Of a stretch of DNA of 37,588 bases, positions 8,821-17,963 are shown piece after piece. Both the position numbers and the translations under genes were made by a program. The notes under the pieces are model-generated. The model was not told where the DNA came from. It did no database searches and saw only the letters and a program-made list of their open reading frames with translations. Location of the stretch: contig JAITUQ010000012.1 of NCBI GenBank assembly GCA_031286225.1, positions 1 to 37,588 of the forward strand. The letters are read 5' to 3'. Numbering within the stretch: the stretch's first letter is position 1; each line of letters begins with the position of its first letter. This stretch comes from Candidatus Methanorudis spinitermitis (lineage in GTDB: Archaea; Methanobacteriota; Methanobacteria; Methanobacteriales; Methanobacteriaceae).

Positions 8821-8935
8821 AAATTAAGCAATTTTACTTATTTAATAAAATAATTCTATTCCAAACATGAAAAAATTATTTAAAAGAAAAATTATTTAAA
8901 AACAAATCAATTTAGCTTATTTAAAAAAATAATTT
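8791..8935 (+). repeat. Tandem echo of the hisB 3' end
   Basis: Unit 1 (8791-8854) holds the last hisB codons and 34 nt after the stop. Unit 2 (8855 to about 8935) repeats TCTATTCCAA, then a diverged stretch ending in ATTATTTAA, then CAATTT-ACTTATTTAA-like sequence, with a 1-nt deletion and an internal 16-nt re-duplication of AAAAATTATTTAAAA. Unit 2 is out of the hisB frame and not coding. The shared, ordered blocks indicate tandem duplication followed by decay. Confidence 0.7.
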
Positions 8936-9520
8936 AGCTATTTTTAATATTTTCTTGATTATTATAACTATCATTAATCAATTGATAGATATTATTTTAA
9001 AAATTTTCTTAATAATTATAATTATCAAAAATATAGATTAAAAAATATTTATTTTAAAAAAATAATAAAAATTAAGATTTATTTTTAAAATTTAAGATAT
9101 TTCTAAACGATTTTTTAAAAATAAATTATATCTTATAAGCTAATTAATAAAATCTTTTTTAAAAGGATAATACAAAAACTTATTAAAAAAAATATTTTTA
9201 TCCTTTATGAGAATTTTAAAAAGTGAAATCATTGAATATACTCTATAATATCCCTATCTCATAGAGTTTAAAAAAACATTAATTTTTATGAAAATAAATA
9301 ATATTAAAAGTACAGTTAAATAAGTAAAAAAGAAATTGATACATATTATTTTAAAGAATGCTTTCTTTAATTAAACAATATGTTAAAGATGTGTATTTTA
9401 ATTATATATTTTTTGTTTTTTCACACCATATAGAAAAGAGAAAATTAAAAATGCTTTATAAAAAAGTGAGCCTATAAAAATTAATTAAAAAATAAATGAA
9501 AGTTAAAAAATAAAAAAGAA
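8821..9520. other. Gene-free convergent region between hisB and mtd
   Basis: No gene is seen. Apart from the hisB echo it contains two hairpins: AAAGGATAA (9162-9170) with TTATCCTTT (9198-9206), and ACTCTAT (9240-9246) with ATAGAGT (9261-9267). Neither has an obvious partner gene. The rest is low-complexity A/T. Confidence 0.45.
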
Positions 9521-9538
9521 AGCCGTGAAATCACGGCT
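9521..9538 (-). terminator. Intrinsic-terminator-like hairpin of mtd
   Basis: AGCCGTG (9521-9527) pairs with CACGGCT (9532-9538) around AAAT. It is GC-rich in an AT-rich context and, on the minus strand, is followed by a T-rich run (TTTCTTTTTTATTTTTT). It starts 9 nt after the mtd stop codon. Confidence 0.8.
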
Positions 9539-9547
9539 AAATGATGA

Positions 9548-10378
9548 TTATTTTGGTTTATCCATTAAAGCTACTTTAGTAACTACTTGTCCATCTCCAC
9601 CATGTGGAGTTCTTAAAACAGTGTCATTAGATTTTTCAATTTCTCTTGCTTCGGTTGCAAGCTTTGCAGCAACACCAATCAATTCGTGAGCAGCAGCTAC
9701 GATAGGTATGTATTGATTAGCATCTTGAACCATGAAACAACCTTTAGTATCAATAGCAGCTACTTGACCAGCAGCTTCATATGCAGCATAAGCTTTTGCT
9801 TTTGCATAAGGATTTTTAAAACCTGCAGCTTCAACAGCCTTCTCAGCAGTTAATATGATTTTTGGTAATTCTAACTCTTTACCAGCTTCAGCTGTTTCTA
9901 TGAGGGCGTCGATAGCATTTTGAACAACTCTATAAGCACCAGTTAAAGCTAAGACTTTAATAACATCTGCATTGAAAGATGCCATTTCTGTTGGATCTAA
10001 GAGTTCTCTTCTTGCTCCAATCATTGGGTCTCCTTTAACAATTATGTAACCTAAACCTTGTTCTTCCATTTCATCTTTTTTTCCAGCTCCTGGAGCATCA
10101 CCAATAATTACAGCAGGAATGTTTCCAGCAGATAATAATTCTCTTGCTTTAGCAGGTCCTGGTGCACCAGGATTAGGACTAATAAATATTACAAAATCTG
10201 GATCGAAATCATTTATTTTAGGAGTCACTTCTTCTACTTGCTCTGGGTTCATTTTAGCTCCAGAACCAACGATTCTTACGTCTATATTTGGTCTATCTGC
10301 TCTTTCATCAAGCAATAGATCTAATACAGGTGAAGTACCAATGTTACCACTTTTAATTATTCCAATTTTGACAACCAT
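9548..10378 (-). CDS. mtd: F420-dependent methylenetetrahydromethanopterin dehydrogenase
   Basis: 276 aa, full length for Mtd. It reversibly reduces methenyl-H4MPT to methylene-H4MPT with reduced F420, a central step of CO2 reduction to methane. The N-terminus KIGIIKSGNIGTSPVLDLLLDERADR and segments ISPNPGAPGPAKARELL and LRTPHGGDGQVV near the C-terminus are strongly conserved in this family. Alanine- and glycine-rich helices and a higher GC content than neighbours fit a highly expressed gene. A clean ribosome site GGTGAT, a strong TATA box and a GC-rich terminator frame it as a single-gene transcript. Confidence 0.98.
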   Translation of the reverse strand: MVVKIGIIKSGNIGTSPVLDLLLDERADRPNIDVRIVGSGAKMNPEQVEEVTPKINDFDPDFVIFISPNPGAPGPAKARELLSAGNIPAVIIGDAPGAGKKDEMEEQGLGYIIVKGDPMIGARRELLDPTEMASFNADVIKVLALTGAYRVVQNAIDALIETAEAGKELELPKIILTAEKAVEAAGFKNPYAKAKAYAAYEAAGQVAAIDTKGCFMVQDANQYIPIVAAAHELIGVAAKLATEAREIEKSNDTVLRTPHGGDGQVVTKVALMDKPK

Positions 10379-10957
10379 TTTATCACCAATTTTTACTTAA
10401 ACCTAAACTATTAAGTATTTTCTGATTTTTTTATAACCATTAAGTATATATACTAGTTTTATAAGTTTTAGCTAATTCCTTTGAAGAACAATAGCTATTG
10501 ACTAAATCTTAAATAGAATTTTAATAAAATTAATGAAAAGTACATAATTAAATTATTTTCTATTTGAAGTTCATACTTAACTTATTTCTAATATTTGTAC
10601 TTTAAGTAAATAAATGTGTTATCTAATAATTCCTATTAATTATGGTAATATAATTTGTAATGGTTAAAATATTATAAAATAGTAATTTTTATTATAATAA
10701 TTATTTATATAAAAAATTAAATAATATTTGTTATTTTTTATATTAAATTAATATTTATCTTTATTTTTATTATTAAAATATTTATAATTGCTATATTATT
10801 AATTAAATGATAATTTGTAATTAAAATTTAATAATTATTTTGAAAAGTCAGCTGAGTACTATAAAAGTAAATTTATTAAAAAATTCATATTAAAAAAAAT
10901 TAATCATATATTTCAAGTGTATTGAAAGTGAATTTGGAAAAAAAATAAAGCAAAAAA
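10379..10957. other. Gene-free region upstream of mtd
   Basis: The right-hand neighbour is the 3' end of a glycosyltransferase gene on the same strand. The mtd promoter lies at 10444-10453. From about 10500 to 10957 nothing beyond very A/T-rich sequence is recognised. Confidence 0.5.
10444..10453 (-). promoter_or_regulatory. TATA box for mtd
   Basis: GTATATATAC lies 66-75 nt upstream of the mtd ATG on the minus strand, preceded by purine-rich AAACTA suggestive of a BRE. Transcription would begin near 10423, giving a leader of about 45 nt with GGTGAT just before the start codon. Confidence 0.6.
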
Positions 10958-12166
10958 TTATCTAAATTCTGATCTTTTTTGCCAAATAACTAGCATACTC
11001 TTAAATCCATTTTTTTTAGATTTAAAATCAAAATTATTAAGTATATCAATAATATTTTCAATAGCTATTTGACTATCTTTTACAAGATCCCCTTGAGGTT
11101 TATTTAAATTAGCTATATTACTTATTTTATCTGGAATCTCATTTATTTCAAGAATTGGGATTTTCAAATAATTAGCTAAATCTACACTAGCATGAACCTT
11201 ATGAAAGCCAGATATTTTTATGGATGGAATCTTTAAAACTCCAGTTTCAATAACCATTCCCATTCCAGCTCCAAAAACAATTGCTTTTGAAACGCTCATT
11301 AAACTCAACATGTCAAAAAAACCATCTAAAACCATGATTTTTGATAATTTAGTGGAATTTTCAGTTGAATCATGAGTTGAATTTATTAAGTTTTCAATAT
11401 TTTCTTTTTTAAATCTATATGGAGCTATTACAATAGGAAAATCAATTTTTTTAATGGCTAAGATTAAATCACCTAAATCATTTTCTTTTAAATCTCCACC
11501 TAAAACAAATAAAATAAAATCATTGAAATCCTTTTTATCAAGTTTACATTCTTTAAAAATTTCATGTTTATTTTTTAAATTTCCATTAACCATATAATCA
11601 TTAGCATAGCTAGCCATTGGATATCCAGCAATGTTTTTAATATTTTTTAAACCATAGCTATTTTTTAAATAATCTTCATACTTTTTTGAAGGAACAGTAA
11701 TAAGGTTTGCAAAAGAAATTAGCTCAATTGGATTGTAAATATCCTGTTCAATGTGTAAAACTGGAATTTGAAGGAAATTAGCTGCAGCTATTGATTTTCT
11801 AACATCACCAGCATTTCCACAACTTATTAGAATATCAATATTTTTTCCTCTAAGGGCATTAATAGCTTTTAAAATATCTTTAAAGATTAAATAAGCTAAT
11901 TTAAAATTATTTTTTTTAGTTTTGTCTCCACTGCGACCTTTTCCTATTGAGTATATTTCATTAACAAAAGGTTTTAAAATTTGTTCTGTGCCTTCACCAT
12001 GACCTAAAGCTAATATTTTAGTTTTTTTCCAGTTTAACTTACCATAAGACTCTAATTCTTTTAATTTTTTTATAACTGGAATAAATGTTTTAGCAGGAGC
12101 AAGTTCACAAGCTATAGCTATCTTAAATTCTTCGTTTTTAGTCATTTTTTCATCCGTTCTTTTCAT
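10958..12166 (-). CDS. GT-B-fold glycosyltransferase, MurG/GT28-like
   Basis: 402 aa cytoplasmic or membrane-associated enzyme. The N-terminal half begins with IAIACELAPAKTFIPVIKKL and has a Rossmann pattern with ILALGHGEG and DILISCGNAGDVRKSIAAA. The C-terminal half has a glycosyltransferase-like nucleotide-sugar loop, FGAGMGMVIETGVLKIPSIKI. This resembles the UDP-GlcNAc transferase/epimerase superfamily; in Methanobacteriales such genes are often linked to pseudomurein or surface glycans. It follows a Wzy-like polymerase by 31 nt and is probably in the same operon. An alternative start is the ATG at 12145 (MTKNEEF), which follows GGATG better. Donor and acceptor are unknown. Confidence 0.7.
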   Translation of the reverse strand: MKRTDEKMTKNEEFKIAIACELAPAKTFIPVIKKLKELESYGKLNWKKTKILALGHGEGTEQILKPFVNEIYSIGKGRSGDKTKKNNFKLAYLIFKDILKAINALRGKNIDILISCGNAGDVRKSIAAANFLQIPVLHIEQDIYNPIELISFANLITVPSKKYEDYLKNSYGLKNIKNIAGYPMASYANDYMVNGNLKNKHEIFKECKLDKKDFNDFILFVLGGDLKENDLGDLILAIKKIDFPIVIAPYRFKKENIENLINSTHDSTENSTKLSKIMVLDGFFDMLSLMSVSKAIVFGAGMGMVIETGVLKIPSIKISGFHKVHASVDLANYLKIPILEINEIPDKISNIANLNKPQGDLVKDSQIAIENIIDILNNFDFKSKKNGFKSMLVIWQKRSEFR

Positions 12167-12197
12167 AATAGCTTTAAATTATAAGATAAGAATGAAG

Positions 12198-13364
12198 TTA
12201 AATATTGTCAACAGACCTCAAATAGTAAAAATAATAAATCATAGTGAAAATACCAATTAAATAAAAAATCCAAACAACAATATCAGTAGGACCTGTCTCA
12301 ATCCAAACAATAGTTTGAGCAAGTATTATTGCGTACAAACCTGTAAGTATTCCTTTAAAATGTTTTTGTAGTAAATGAAGTAGTTTTAAAATAAAACCTA
12401 TAATAAACATTTGTAGGGTCATAGCTAATAGTCCAAAGTCTAAAATAGCTGGACCAAAAATTGTTGAAGTAATGGAATGATTTTTTCCAATTACCGCCTC
12501 ACCAACTAAAACCCTTGGATCAAGAGATTTAAAAAACCCTGTTAATGTATAATAAAATAAACTACCATTAGTGGATCCTTGAAGATAAATAGCTTTATCT
12601 AGCATATTCAATGTAAACCCTACCCGATAAGATACTAATTCAAGAGGATTAAGCCTCCATTGTTGCCATTCAATTGATTTAGTAGCTATAAACCCAATAG
12701 CTATTAGTAAAGTAACTATTAAAATAGCAAAAAATAACTTATGTTTCATTTTAAATTTTCTTGTATAGTACAAAGTTATAAAAACACTTAATAAAATAGT
12801 AATTGGAGTTGTTCTATAACCTGTTAATGTGAAAAGGAGAATCCCAATAGTGAGTAAGATATAATGGGATTTTCTTTTAAATTTGCCAAGCAATAAGTTT
12901 ATTCCAATTAAAAAGAAAATATATGAAAATAACCATATTTTGGTAGTAGCATTTTCTTTTAAAATTCCACTAAAAAGTGGTATTCCTCCTAAAATTAAAA
13001 GATTAGCTATTTGAAGAATAATTCCGAGAGTTACAATAGCTACTAAAATCAGTTCAATGATGTTATAAGTATCAAATAAGGGAATATTTTTTAATTTTTC
13101 ATTTTTTATGTTTTCAAGTATTTTAATCTTGTTTTCAAATGTTTTTGATATTTTTAATAGTATTTTTGGAAATAAAACTCCTAAAACAAAAAATGTTGTT
13201 CCAATAATTATAAAAATATACACTTGAAATGAAGGTGGCTGTAGCTCATTTGAAAAATATTGCATTGGAATTGCTATAGTTATAAACAAAAAAATCAAAA
13301 AAACAATTATATATGGATTAAAAATGTCAATACTTATAGTTTTTAGATAATTTTTTAAATTCAA
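12198..13364 (-). CDS. Wzy-like oligosaccharide repeat-unit polymerase (PF01901/DUF70-type)
   Basis: 388 aa with 10-12 membrane segments. A loop after the middle segments carries IEWQQWRLNPLELVSYR and, further on, FFKSLDPRVLVGEAVIGKNHS, resembling the external loops of O-antigen polymerase-like proteins in archaea. It would polymerise lipid-linked surface glycan units outside the membrane; this role is inferred. The start codon is TTG at 13364-13362, chosen because GGTGGAT sits just upstream and no ATG in frame fits. It is the first gene of a pair with the glycosyltransferase. Three 29-bp repeats lie 145-230 bp upstream. Confidence 0.7.
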   Translation of the reverse strand: MNLKNYLKTISIDIFNPYIIVFLIFLFITIAIPMQYFSNELQPPSFQVYIFIIIGTTFFVLGVLFPKILLKISKTFENKIKILENIKNEKLKNIPLFDTYNIIELILVAIVTLGIILQIANLLILGGIPLFSGILKENATTKIWLFSYIFFLIGINLLLGKFKRKSHYILLTIGILLFTLTGYRTTPITILLSVFITLYYTRKFKMKHKLFFAILIVTLLIAIGFIATKSIEWQQWRLNPLELVSYRVGFTLNMLDKAIYLQGSTNGSLFYYTLTGFFKSLDPRVLVGEAVIGKNHSITSTIFGPAILDFGLLAMTLQMFIIGFILKLLHLLQKHFKGILTGLYAIILAQTIVWIETGPTDIVVWIFYLIGIFTMIYYFYYLRSVDNI

Positions 13365-13759
13365 TCTTCATCCACCTTAATTAAAATTAAATAAATAATT
13401 AGATAATTTTTTATTTATTATTATACTTCTTATCATGCTCTTTATATTTTTTTATTTTTAAAATTTATAAAAGGGAGTTTTTCTTTATTTTATAAAATTA
13501 TTTATAATTATTTCTATTAAATACTGATTTAAACAATTATTTCTATTAAATACTAATTTTAAATGGTTATTTTACTAAATACTAATTTAAACAACTATTT
13601 TTTTATATTATTTATTAATAATAATTTTTAGAAATAAAAAATTATTTTAAATTCATTTATTAAAACTTAAAATTCTTTGAAAATGAATAGAAAATTATAT
13701 TAAAAATTAATTTAATTGTAATATAAAATCAGCAGCTATTATATGATGTATAATAGATA
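13365..13759. other. Gene-free region between polymerase and cfbB
   Basis: Both neighbours are on the minus strand, so this is the polymerase promoter region. Apart from the 29-bp repeats it is A/T rich without a recognisable gene. Confidence 0.5.
13508..13594. repeat. 29-bp tandem repeat, three copies
   Basis: Units are 13508-13536, 13537-13566 and 13567-13594. The shared core is TTATTTCTATTAAATACTRA followed by TTTAAA. The anchor TACTRATTT recurs at 13522, 13551 and 13580, exactly 29 bp apart. They lie 145-230 bp upstream of the polymerase-glycosyltransferase operon. A regulator-binding array or a decaying minisatellite are both possible. Confidence 0.7.
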
Positions 13760-15109
13760 TCATGATTCAGTTACATTTTTTGTAAAGTTATATGCAAAAT
13801 TAGGGCAAGAACAAGCATGAATATGGATAAAATTAGCTAATGTATTGTTTAAAACTATTCCATCCTTATTATTAGCTATTCCTCTTCCTCTTAAAATATC
13901 AAATGCAAAATTAGCTTTTCCATTTTCTGTATCTATTTTTGTGTAATGGAATTCATGTCCTCTAAATACTTCTCCTTTTTTAGCAATTAAATTGTCATTT
14001 AAAGATTTAGCTATAACATAGCTAAGACCTTGAACCTTTTGACACATGTATGAATCATAGGGAAAATTGTTTACCATTTTTTCCCCATCAATAGCTTTTG
14101 AAAGATAAATTAATCCCCCACACTCACCATAAATAGGATTATTATCTTTGCTGAATTTTTTTATTGATTTTATCATTGATTCATTAGCTGAAAGTTCTTT
14201 TTTAAATATTTCAGGATATCCTCCACCAATATATAATGCATCGACGTCAGGTATTATTTCATCTTTATATGGACTAAAAGGGATGATTTTAGCATTATTA
14301 TCTTTTAAAGATTCTAAATTCTCTTTGTAATAAAAATTAAAAACTTCATCAATAGCTACACCAATCTTTAATGAATTTTTATTAGCTATTTTCCAAAGTT
14401 CAGCATCTCCTTCTTTAAGCTTTGAGGAAGATTTCATTATCTCTATTAAAGCATCTAAATCAATATATTCTTCAACTACATGAGCCCATTTTTCAATATT
14501 TTCAGCTATTTTTTCTTTTTCAAGGGCAGGAACTAAACCTAAATGTCGCTCATCAACAGTTAAACTTTCATCTCGTGGAATCCCGCCAATTACTTTAGTG
14601 TTGGTTAGTCTTTCTACTGATTCTTTTGCTTTAAGAAAATGTCTTTTTCCTTTAACATAATTTAAAATAACACCTTCAATTTTAAGCTCTGGATTGAGGT
14701 GCTTAAAACCAATGACAATAGCTGCTGCACTTTTAACTAAGCTTCGAGCATTCATAATCAAAATAATAGGAGAATTTAAAGCTTTAGCTATTGAAGCACT
14801 ATTTCCAACATCTTCAATTGAACTTATTCCTTCATAAAGACCTCTAACTCCTTCTATAATTCCAATATCCGAATTACTTTTTTCCATCCCACGTTTAAAT
14901 GATGTTCTTATTTGATCTTCATCCATGAAAAAAGAGTCTAAATTTCTTGAAGTATTACCAGTAGCTAATGTGTGGTAAGTTGGATCAATATAATCTGGCC
15001 CAATTTTAAACGGTTGTACTTTGAATTTTTTTGACAATACTTTCATGATTCCAGTTGAAATAGTGGTTTTTCCAACAGCACTTCCAGTTCCAGCTAATAC
15101 TATTCTCAT
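13760..15109 (-). CDS. cfbB: Ni-sirohydrochlorin / cobyrinate a,c-diamide synthase (CfbB/CbiA family)
   Basis: 449 aa. Residues 1-200 are the P-loop amidoligase domain ([10 protein letters not shown] at 7-16; [14 protein letters not shown] at 33-46). Residues about 245-449 are a class I glutamine amidotransferase-like domain with the nucleophile Cys330 in [11 protein letters not shown] and a downstream histidine region. It uses ATP and glutamine to amidate the a and c acetate side chains of a reduced tetrapyrrole. In methanogens the CfbB version makes the F430 precursor and the CbiA version makes cobamides; sequence reading alone cannot decide. A close paralogue elsewhere in the genome would help assignment. 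No ribosome site is obvious. Confidence 0.85.
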   Translation of the reverse strand: MRIVLAGTGSAVGKTTISTGIMKVLSKKFKVQPFKIGPDYIDPTYHTLATGNTSRNLDSFFMDEDQIRTSFKRGMEKSNSDIGIIEGVRGLYEGISSIEDVGNSASIAKALNSPIILIMNARSLVKSAAAIVIGFKHLNPELKIEGVILNYVKGKRHFLKAKESVERLTNTKVIGGIPRDESLTVDERHLGLVPALEKEKIAENIEKWAHVVEEYIDLDALIEIMKSSSKLKEGDAELWKIANKNSLKIGVAIDEVFNFYYKENLESLKDNNAKIIPFSPYKDEIIPDVDALYIGGGYPEIFKKELSANESMIKSIKKFSKDNNPIYGECGGLIYLSKAIDGEKMVNNFPYDSYMCQKVQGLSYVIAKSLNDNLIAKKGEVFRGHEFHYTKIDTENGKANFAFDILRGRGIANNKDGIVLNNTLANFIHIHACSCPNFAYNFTKNVTES

Positions 15110-15246
15110 GATTAAAATTAGTTCTTGATTTTATTTAAATTTTAATAATTTATCAAAATAAGAAAATAGCTAAACTAAAATTTAAAGTAAATAAAAAAAT
15201 ATGAAAATGAAAATAAGAAAAATCTTTGATATTTCAGTGAAAAAAA

Positions 15247-16338
15247 TCATGCCTTGATTCCAAAAAGGAATCTAGTTAGTTTAGTTCTCTTAACAAGTTC
15301 ATAGCTAATAATAGTTAAAATAAAACTTCCAAACAGTATAATTATAATCTGTAATATTAGTGATGAAGTGAATAAGAAAGTATAATAAGCTACTGCAACT
15401 ATCCAAGTCTGATGAAATAAGTATATTGGATAAGATGCTTTTGTAAAATACTCTGTCCATTTATTATGAAAGCTCAAATATTTTTTACCCATTCCTACAA
15501 AAGACAATATTGCTGTCCAGCTGAGAAAAACTATGAAAAAGCTAAATAAAATTTTTAGAGTCCAATCAGAGTATATCATGTGTAAAATTCCTGACCCCCA
15601 ATAAGAATACATCATAAGATTTATTATTGAGCAAGCCAGAAAAATAGTACTTAAATGCCACCTATATTTTTCTATATTCTCGAGGATCTTATCACTAGAG
15701 AAAATAAAATAAGCTACTATAAACAAGGAGAAAAAAAGTCCAAGACTCTTTCCACCTATATCTAAAATACCACTCATAATCCAAAAAACAATGAATAAAG
15801 AGATTATTTTAATAATACTTATTTTATCAAAATTTAAGTTTATTGAGCTATTTTCATATAATTTTATAAGTGGTAATGCAATAAGGGATATAATAAACAA
15901 ATAAAGTATAAACCATAAATGTCCTGGTGTAAATCCCCCAGTATATCCCGTTAAATCACCAAATTTAGTGAAAAATGTAATTAATTGTGAAAAATAGTTT
16001 TCAGTAACACTAAAATGGAATTTTTCAGCAAAAAATGTTTGTATTGGAATTAATATTATGAGTCCTGATATAAAAGGAATAAACAGCCTAAGCAGTCTTT
16101 CTTTCAAAAATTCTTTAGAATTTCTTTTTTTAAGAGAATAAAAAGCACTTATGCCAGCTATGACAAAAAATAAAGCCATAATCCAAGGTCCAAAAAAGAT
16201 TATGAAGTTGGTTAAAATTATATTCCCAGATCCCTTAATATAAAAGTTTTCAAAGACATCATATATCCTAAATGTATGAAAAGGAAACAGTAGAAGAATA
16301 AATATCCATCTTAAATTATCTAAAAAATGTTTTCTCAT
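15247..16338 (-). CDS. Acyltransferase family 3 membrane protein
   Basis: 363 aa with about 10 membrane segments. The N-terminal LDNLRWIFILLLFPFHTFRIY contains the FHTFR variant of the active-site His motif in this family, and RLLRLFIPFISG follows near residue 85. Family members transfer acetyl or other acyl groups from inside to sugars or lipids at the outer face. The C-terminal SYPIYLFHQTW segment is also typical. It is transcribed alone, divergent from the radical SAM gene. A role in modifying surface glycan fits the neighbouring polymerase and glycosyltransferase but is inferred. Confidence 0.88.
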   Translation of the reverse strand: MRKHFLDNLRWIFILLLFPFHTFRIYDVFENFYIKGSGNIILTNFIIFFGPWIMALFFVIAGISAFYSLKKRNSKEFLKERLLRLFIPFISGLIILIPIQTFFAEKFHFSVTENYFSQLITFFTKFGDLTGYTGGFTPGHLWFILYLFIISLIALPLIKLYENSSINLNFDKISIIKIISLFIVFWIMSGILDIGGKSLGLFFSLFIVAYFIFSSDKILENIEKYRWHLSTIFLACSIINLMMYSYWGSGILHMIYSDWTLKILFSFFIVFLSWTAILSFVGMGKKYLSFHNKWTEYFTKASYPIYLFHQTWIVAVAYYTFLFTSSLILQIIIILFGSFILTIISYELVKRTKLTRFLFGIKA

Positions 16339-16686
16339 TTTATCCCATTTAGATTTATTTAATTTAAATTTGAATTAAAAAATATTAATTAAATTATAAT
16401 TATTTAATAAATTTTTATTATAAAATATTAATTATTATTAAATATATTTTATTCTTATTAATAAAATATAATAAAATAAAAGATTTAAAATAAAAGATTT
16501 ATTTTAATATTTCTTAACATAACAACAATTCGAAAGATTGTTTCTATAATTATAATTAAAAATTCATATAAAATTTTTTATGTTTTATAATATTAAATTT
16601 AAATAAATTTTAATTATCAAAACAATAACAATTACTTTTCAAAAGGATGGAAAAAATAATAAAATATAAAAAACAAATAAATTGCC
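16339..16686. other. Divergent promoter region, no gene seen
   Basis: This 348-nt stretch separates the acyltransferase (-) and radical SAM (+) genes. It is about 90% A/T, so TATA boxes cannot be assigned with confidence. No clear ribosome site precedes the radical SAM ATG. Confidence 0.5.
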
Positions 16687-17802
16687 ATGAATACAATGAA
16701 GAAAATGCAAGTTTTAAGTGATTCTGCACAATATGATCTTTGTGATTATGTTAATTATCATAAAACTTCGGATGCTAATCTTCCTGGAATTTATCATGCA
16801 ACTGGAGCAAATGGTTGTAAAATACCATTATTTAAAGTTTTAATGACTAATAAATGTGTTAATGATTGTAAATATTGTATTAATCAATCTAAAAGAAATT
16901 TTACGCGTTTAGAATTGAATCCAGCAGAGTTAGCTACTGTTTTTCTCAATTATTATAATAATAGTTATGTTGATGGTTTGTTTTTAAGTTCAGGAATAGC
17001 TAATGATATTGACAATACAATGGAAAATGTTGTAGAAGTAGCTAGGATTCTTAGAAAAGATTTTGGATACAGTAATTACATTCATTTAAAAGTTATTCCA
17101 GGATCTAGCTATGATTCAATTAAAAGAGCAATGTCTCTTGCAGATAGAGTTAGTTTAAATATTGAAGCAGCAAGTTCTGATGGCTTGTCTGAAATTTCTT
17201 CTACAAAAGATTATAAAAAAGATATTATAAGGCGATTAAAATGGATAAATTCCATTGGAAAAAGAAATCCTAACTTTGCAAAGTCTGGTCAAACTACACA
17301 GCTAATCATAGGAGCTAATAATGATTCAGATTTTGATGTTTTAGAACAAATCAAATCATTGTATAAAAAAGTTAATTTAAAACGTAGCTATTTTAGTTCA
17401 TTTTCTCCAGTAGAAGGAACAGAATTTGAAAATAAAGAAGAATCTAATAAAAAAAGAGCTTCACAACTTTATCATGCTGATGCATTATTAAATTCTTATA
17501 ATTTTGATGTAGGTGAACTTGTTTTTAATGATGAAGGATTGTTATCTTTAGATGAAGATCCAAAATATTTAGCTGCCCTAGAAAAAGATATTTTCCCATT
17601 AGAAATTAATGCAGCTAATTATCATGACTTAATAAGAGTTCCTGGAGTTGGAACAATGTCTGCAAAAAGAATAATAGCCATTAGGAAAAAAAAGCAATTT
17701 CAAAAAATGGAAGAGCTAAAAACATTAGGTGTTGTGGTTAAAAGGGCAGAACCATTTATAAAAATAGGAGGAAACTATCAAACTGCTTTGGATGCATATT
17801 AA
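16687..17802 (+). CDS. Radical SAM protein with C-terminal helix-hairpin-helix, putative DNA modification/repair
   Basis: 371 aa. C57, C61 and C64 (NKCVNDCKYC) form the Cx3Cx2C site for the SAM-binding [4Fe-4S] cluster. The opening KMQVLSDSAQYDLCD matches the family usually annotated as putative DNA modification/repair radical SAM (TIGR03916 type, as I recall). Near residues 305-330 LIRVPGVGTMSAKRIIAIR is a helix-hairpin-helix, a nonspecific DNA-binding fold. In bacteria this family sits beside a uracil-DNA-glycosylase-like partner; none is seen here. The substrate is unknown. The gene is convergent with the parB-like gene, and its 3' end is echoed 77 bp downstream. Confidence 0.85.
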   Translation: MNTMKKMQVLSDSAQYDLCDYVNYHKTSDANLPGIYHATGANGCKIPLFKVLMTNKCVNDCKYCINQSKRNFTRLELNPAELATVFLNYYNNSYVDGLFLSSGIANDIDNTMENVVEVARILRKDFGYSNYIHLKVIPGSSYDSIKRAMSLADRVSLNIEAASSDGLSEISSTKDYKKDIIRRLKWINSIGKRNPNFAKSGQTTQLIIGANNDSDFDVLEQIKSLYKKVNLKRSYFSSFSPVEGTEFENKEESNKKRASQLYHADALLNSYNFDVGELVFNDEGLLSLDEDPKYLAALEKDIFPLEINAANYHDLIRVPGVGTMSAKRIIAIRKKKQFQKMEELKTLGVVVKRAEPFIKIGGNYQTALDAY

Positions 17803-17906
17803 AAATAAAATAACTATTAAAATGATTTAAATGCAAATAAAATAGAAAAAAGCTGTCTAATCCCTTAGTTGCATATTAAAAAAAGAAAAAAACTATCAAA
17901 ATCAGG
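17773..17906 (+). repeat. Echo of the radical SAM gene's 3' end
   Basis: The gene end (17773 to about 17826) and the following stretch (17851 to about 17906) align in order: ACTATCAAA/GCTGTCTAA, CTTTGG/CTTAG, TGCATATTAAAAA in both, then AACTATTAAAAT/AACTATCAAAAT. The offset is 77-78 bp. TGCATATTAAAAA is exact at 17793 and 17870. The match is moderate and partly AT-driven. Confidence 0.5.
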
Positions 17907-17963
17907 GTTTTTTTATTTATTAAAAATTAAAATGTGATCAATCCAATATGATAATTTTTTTAA

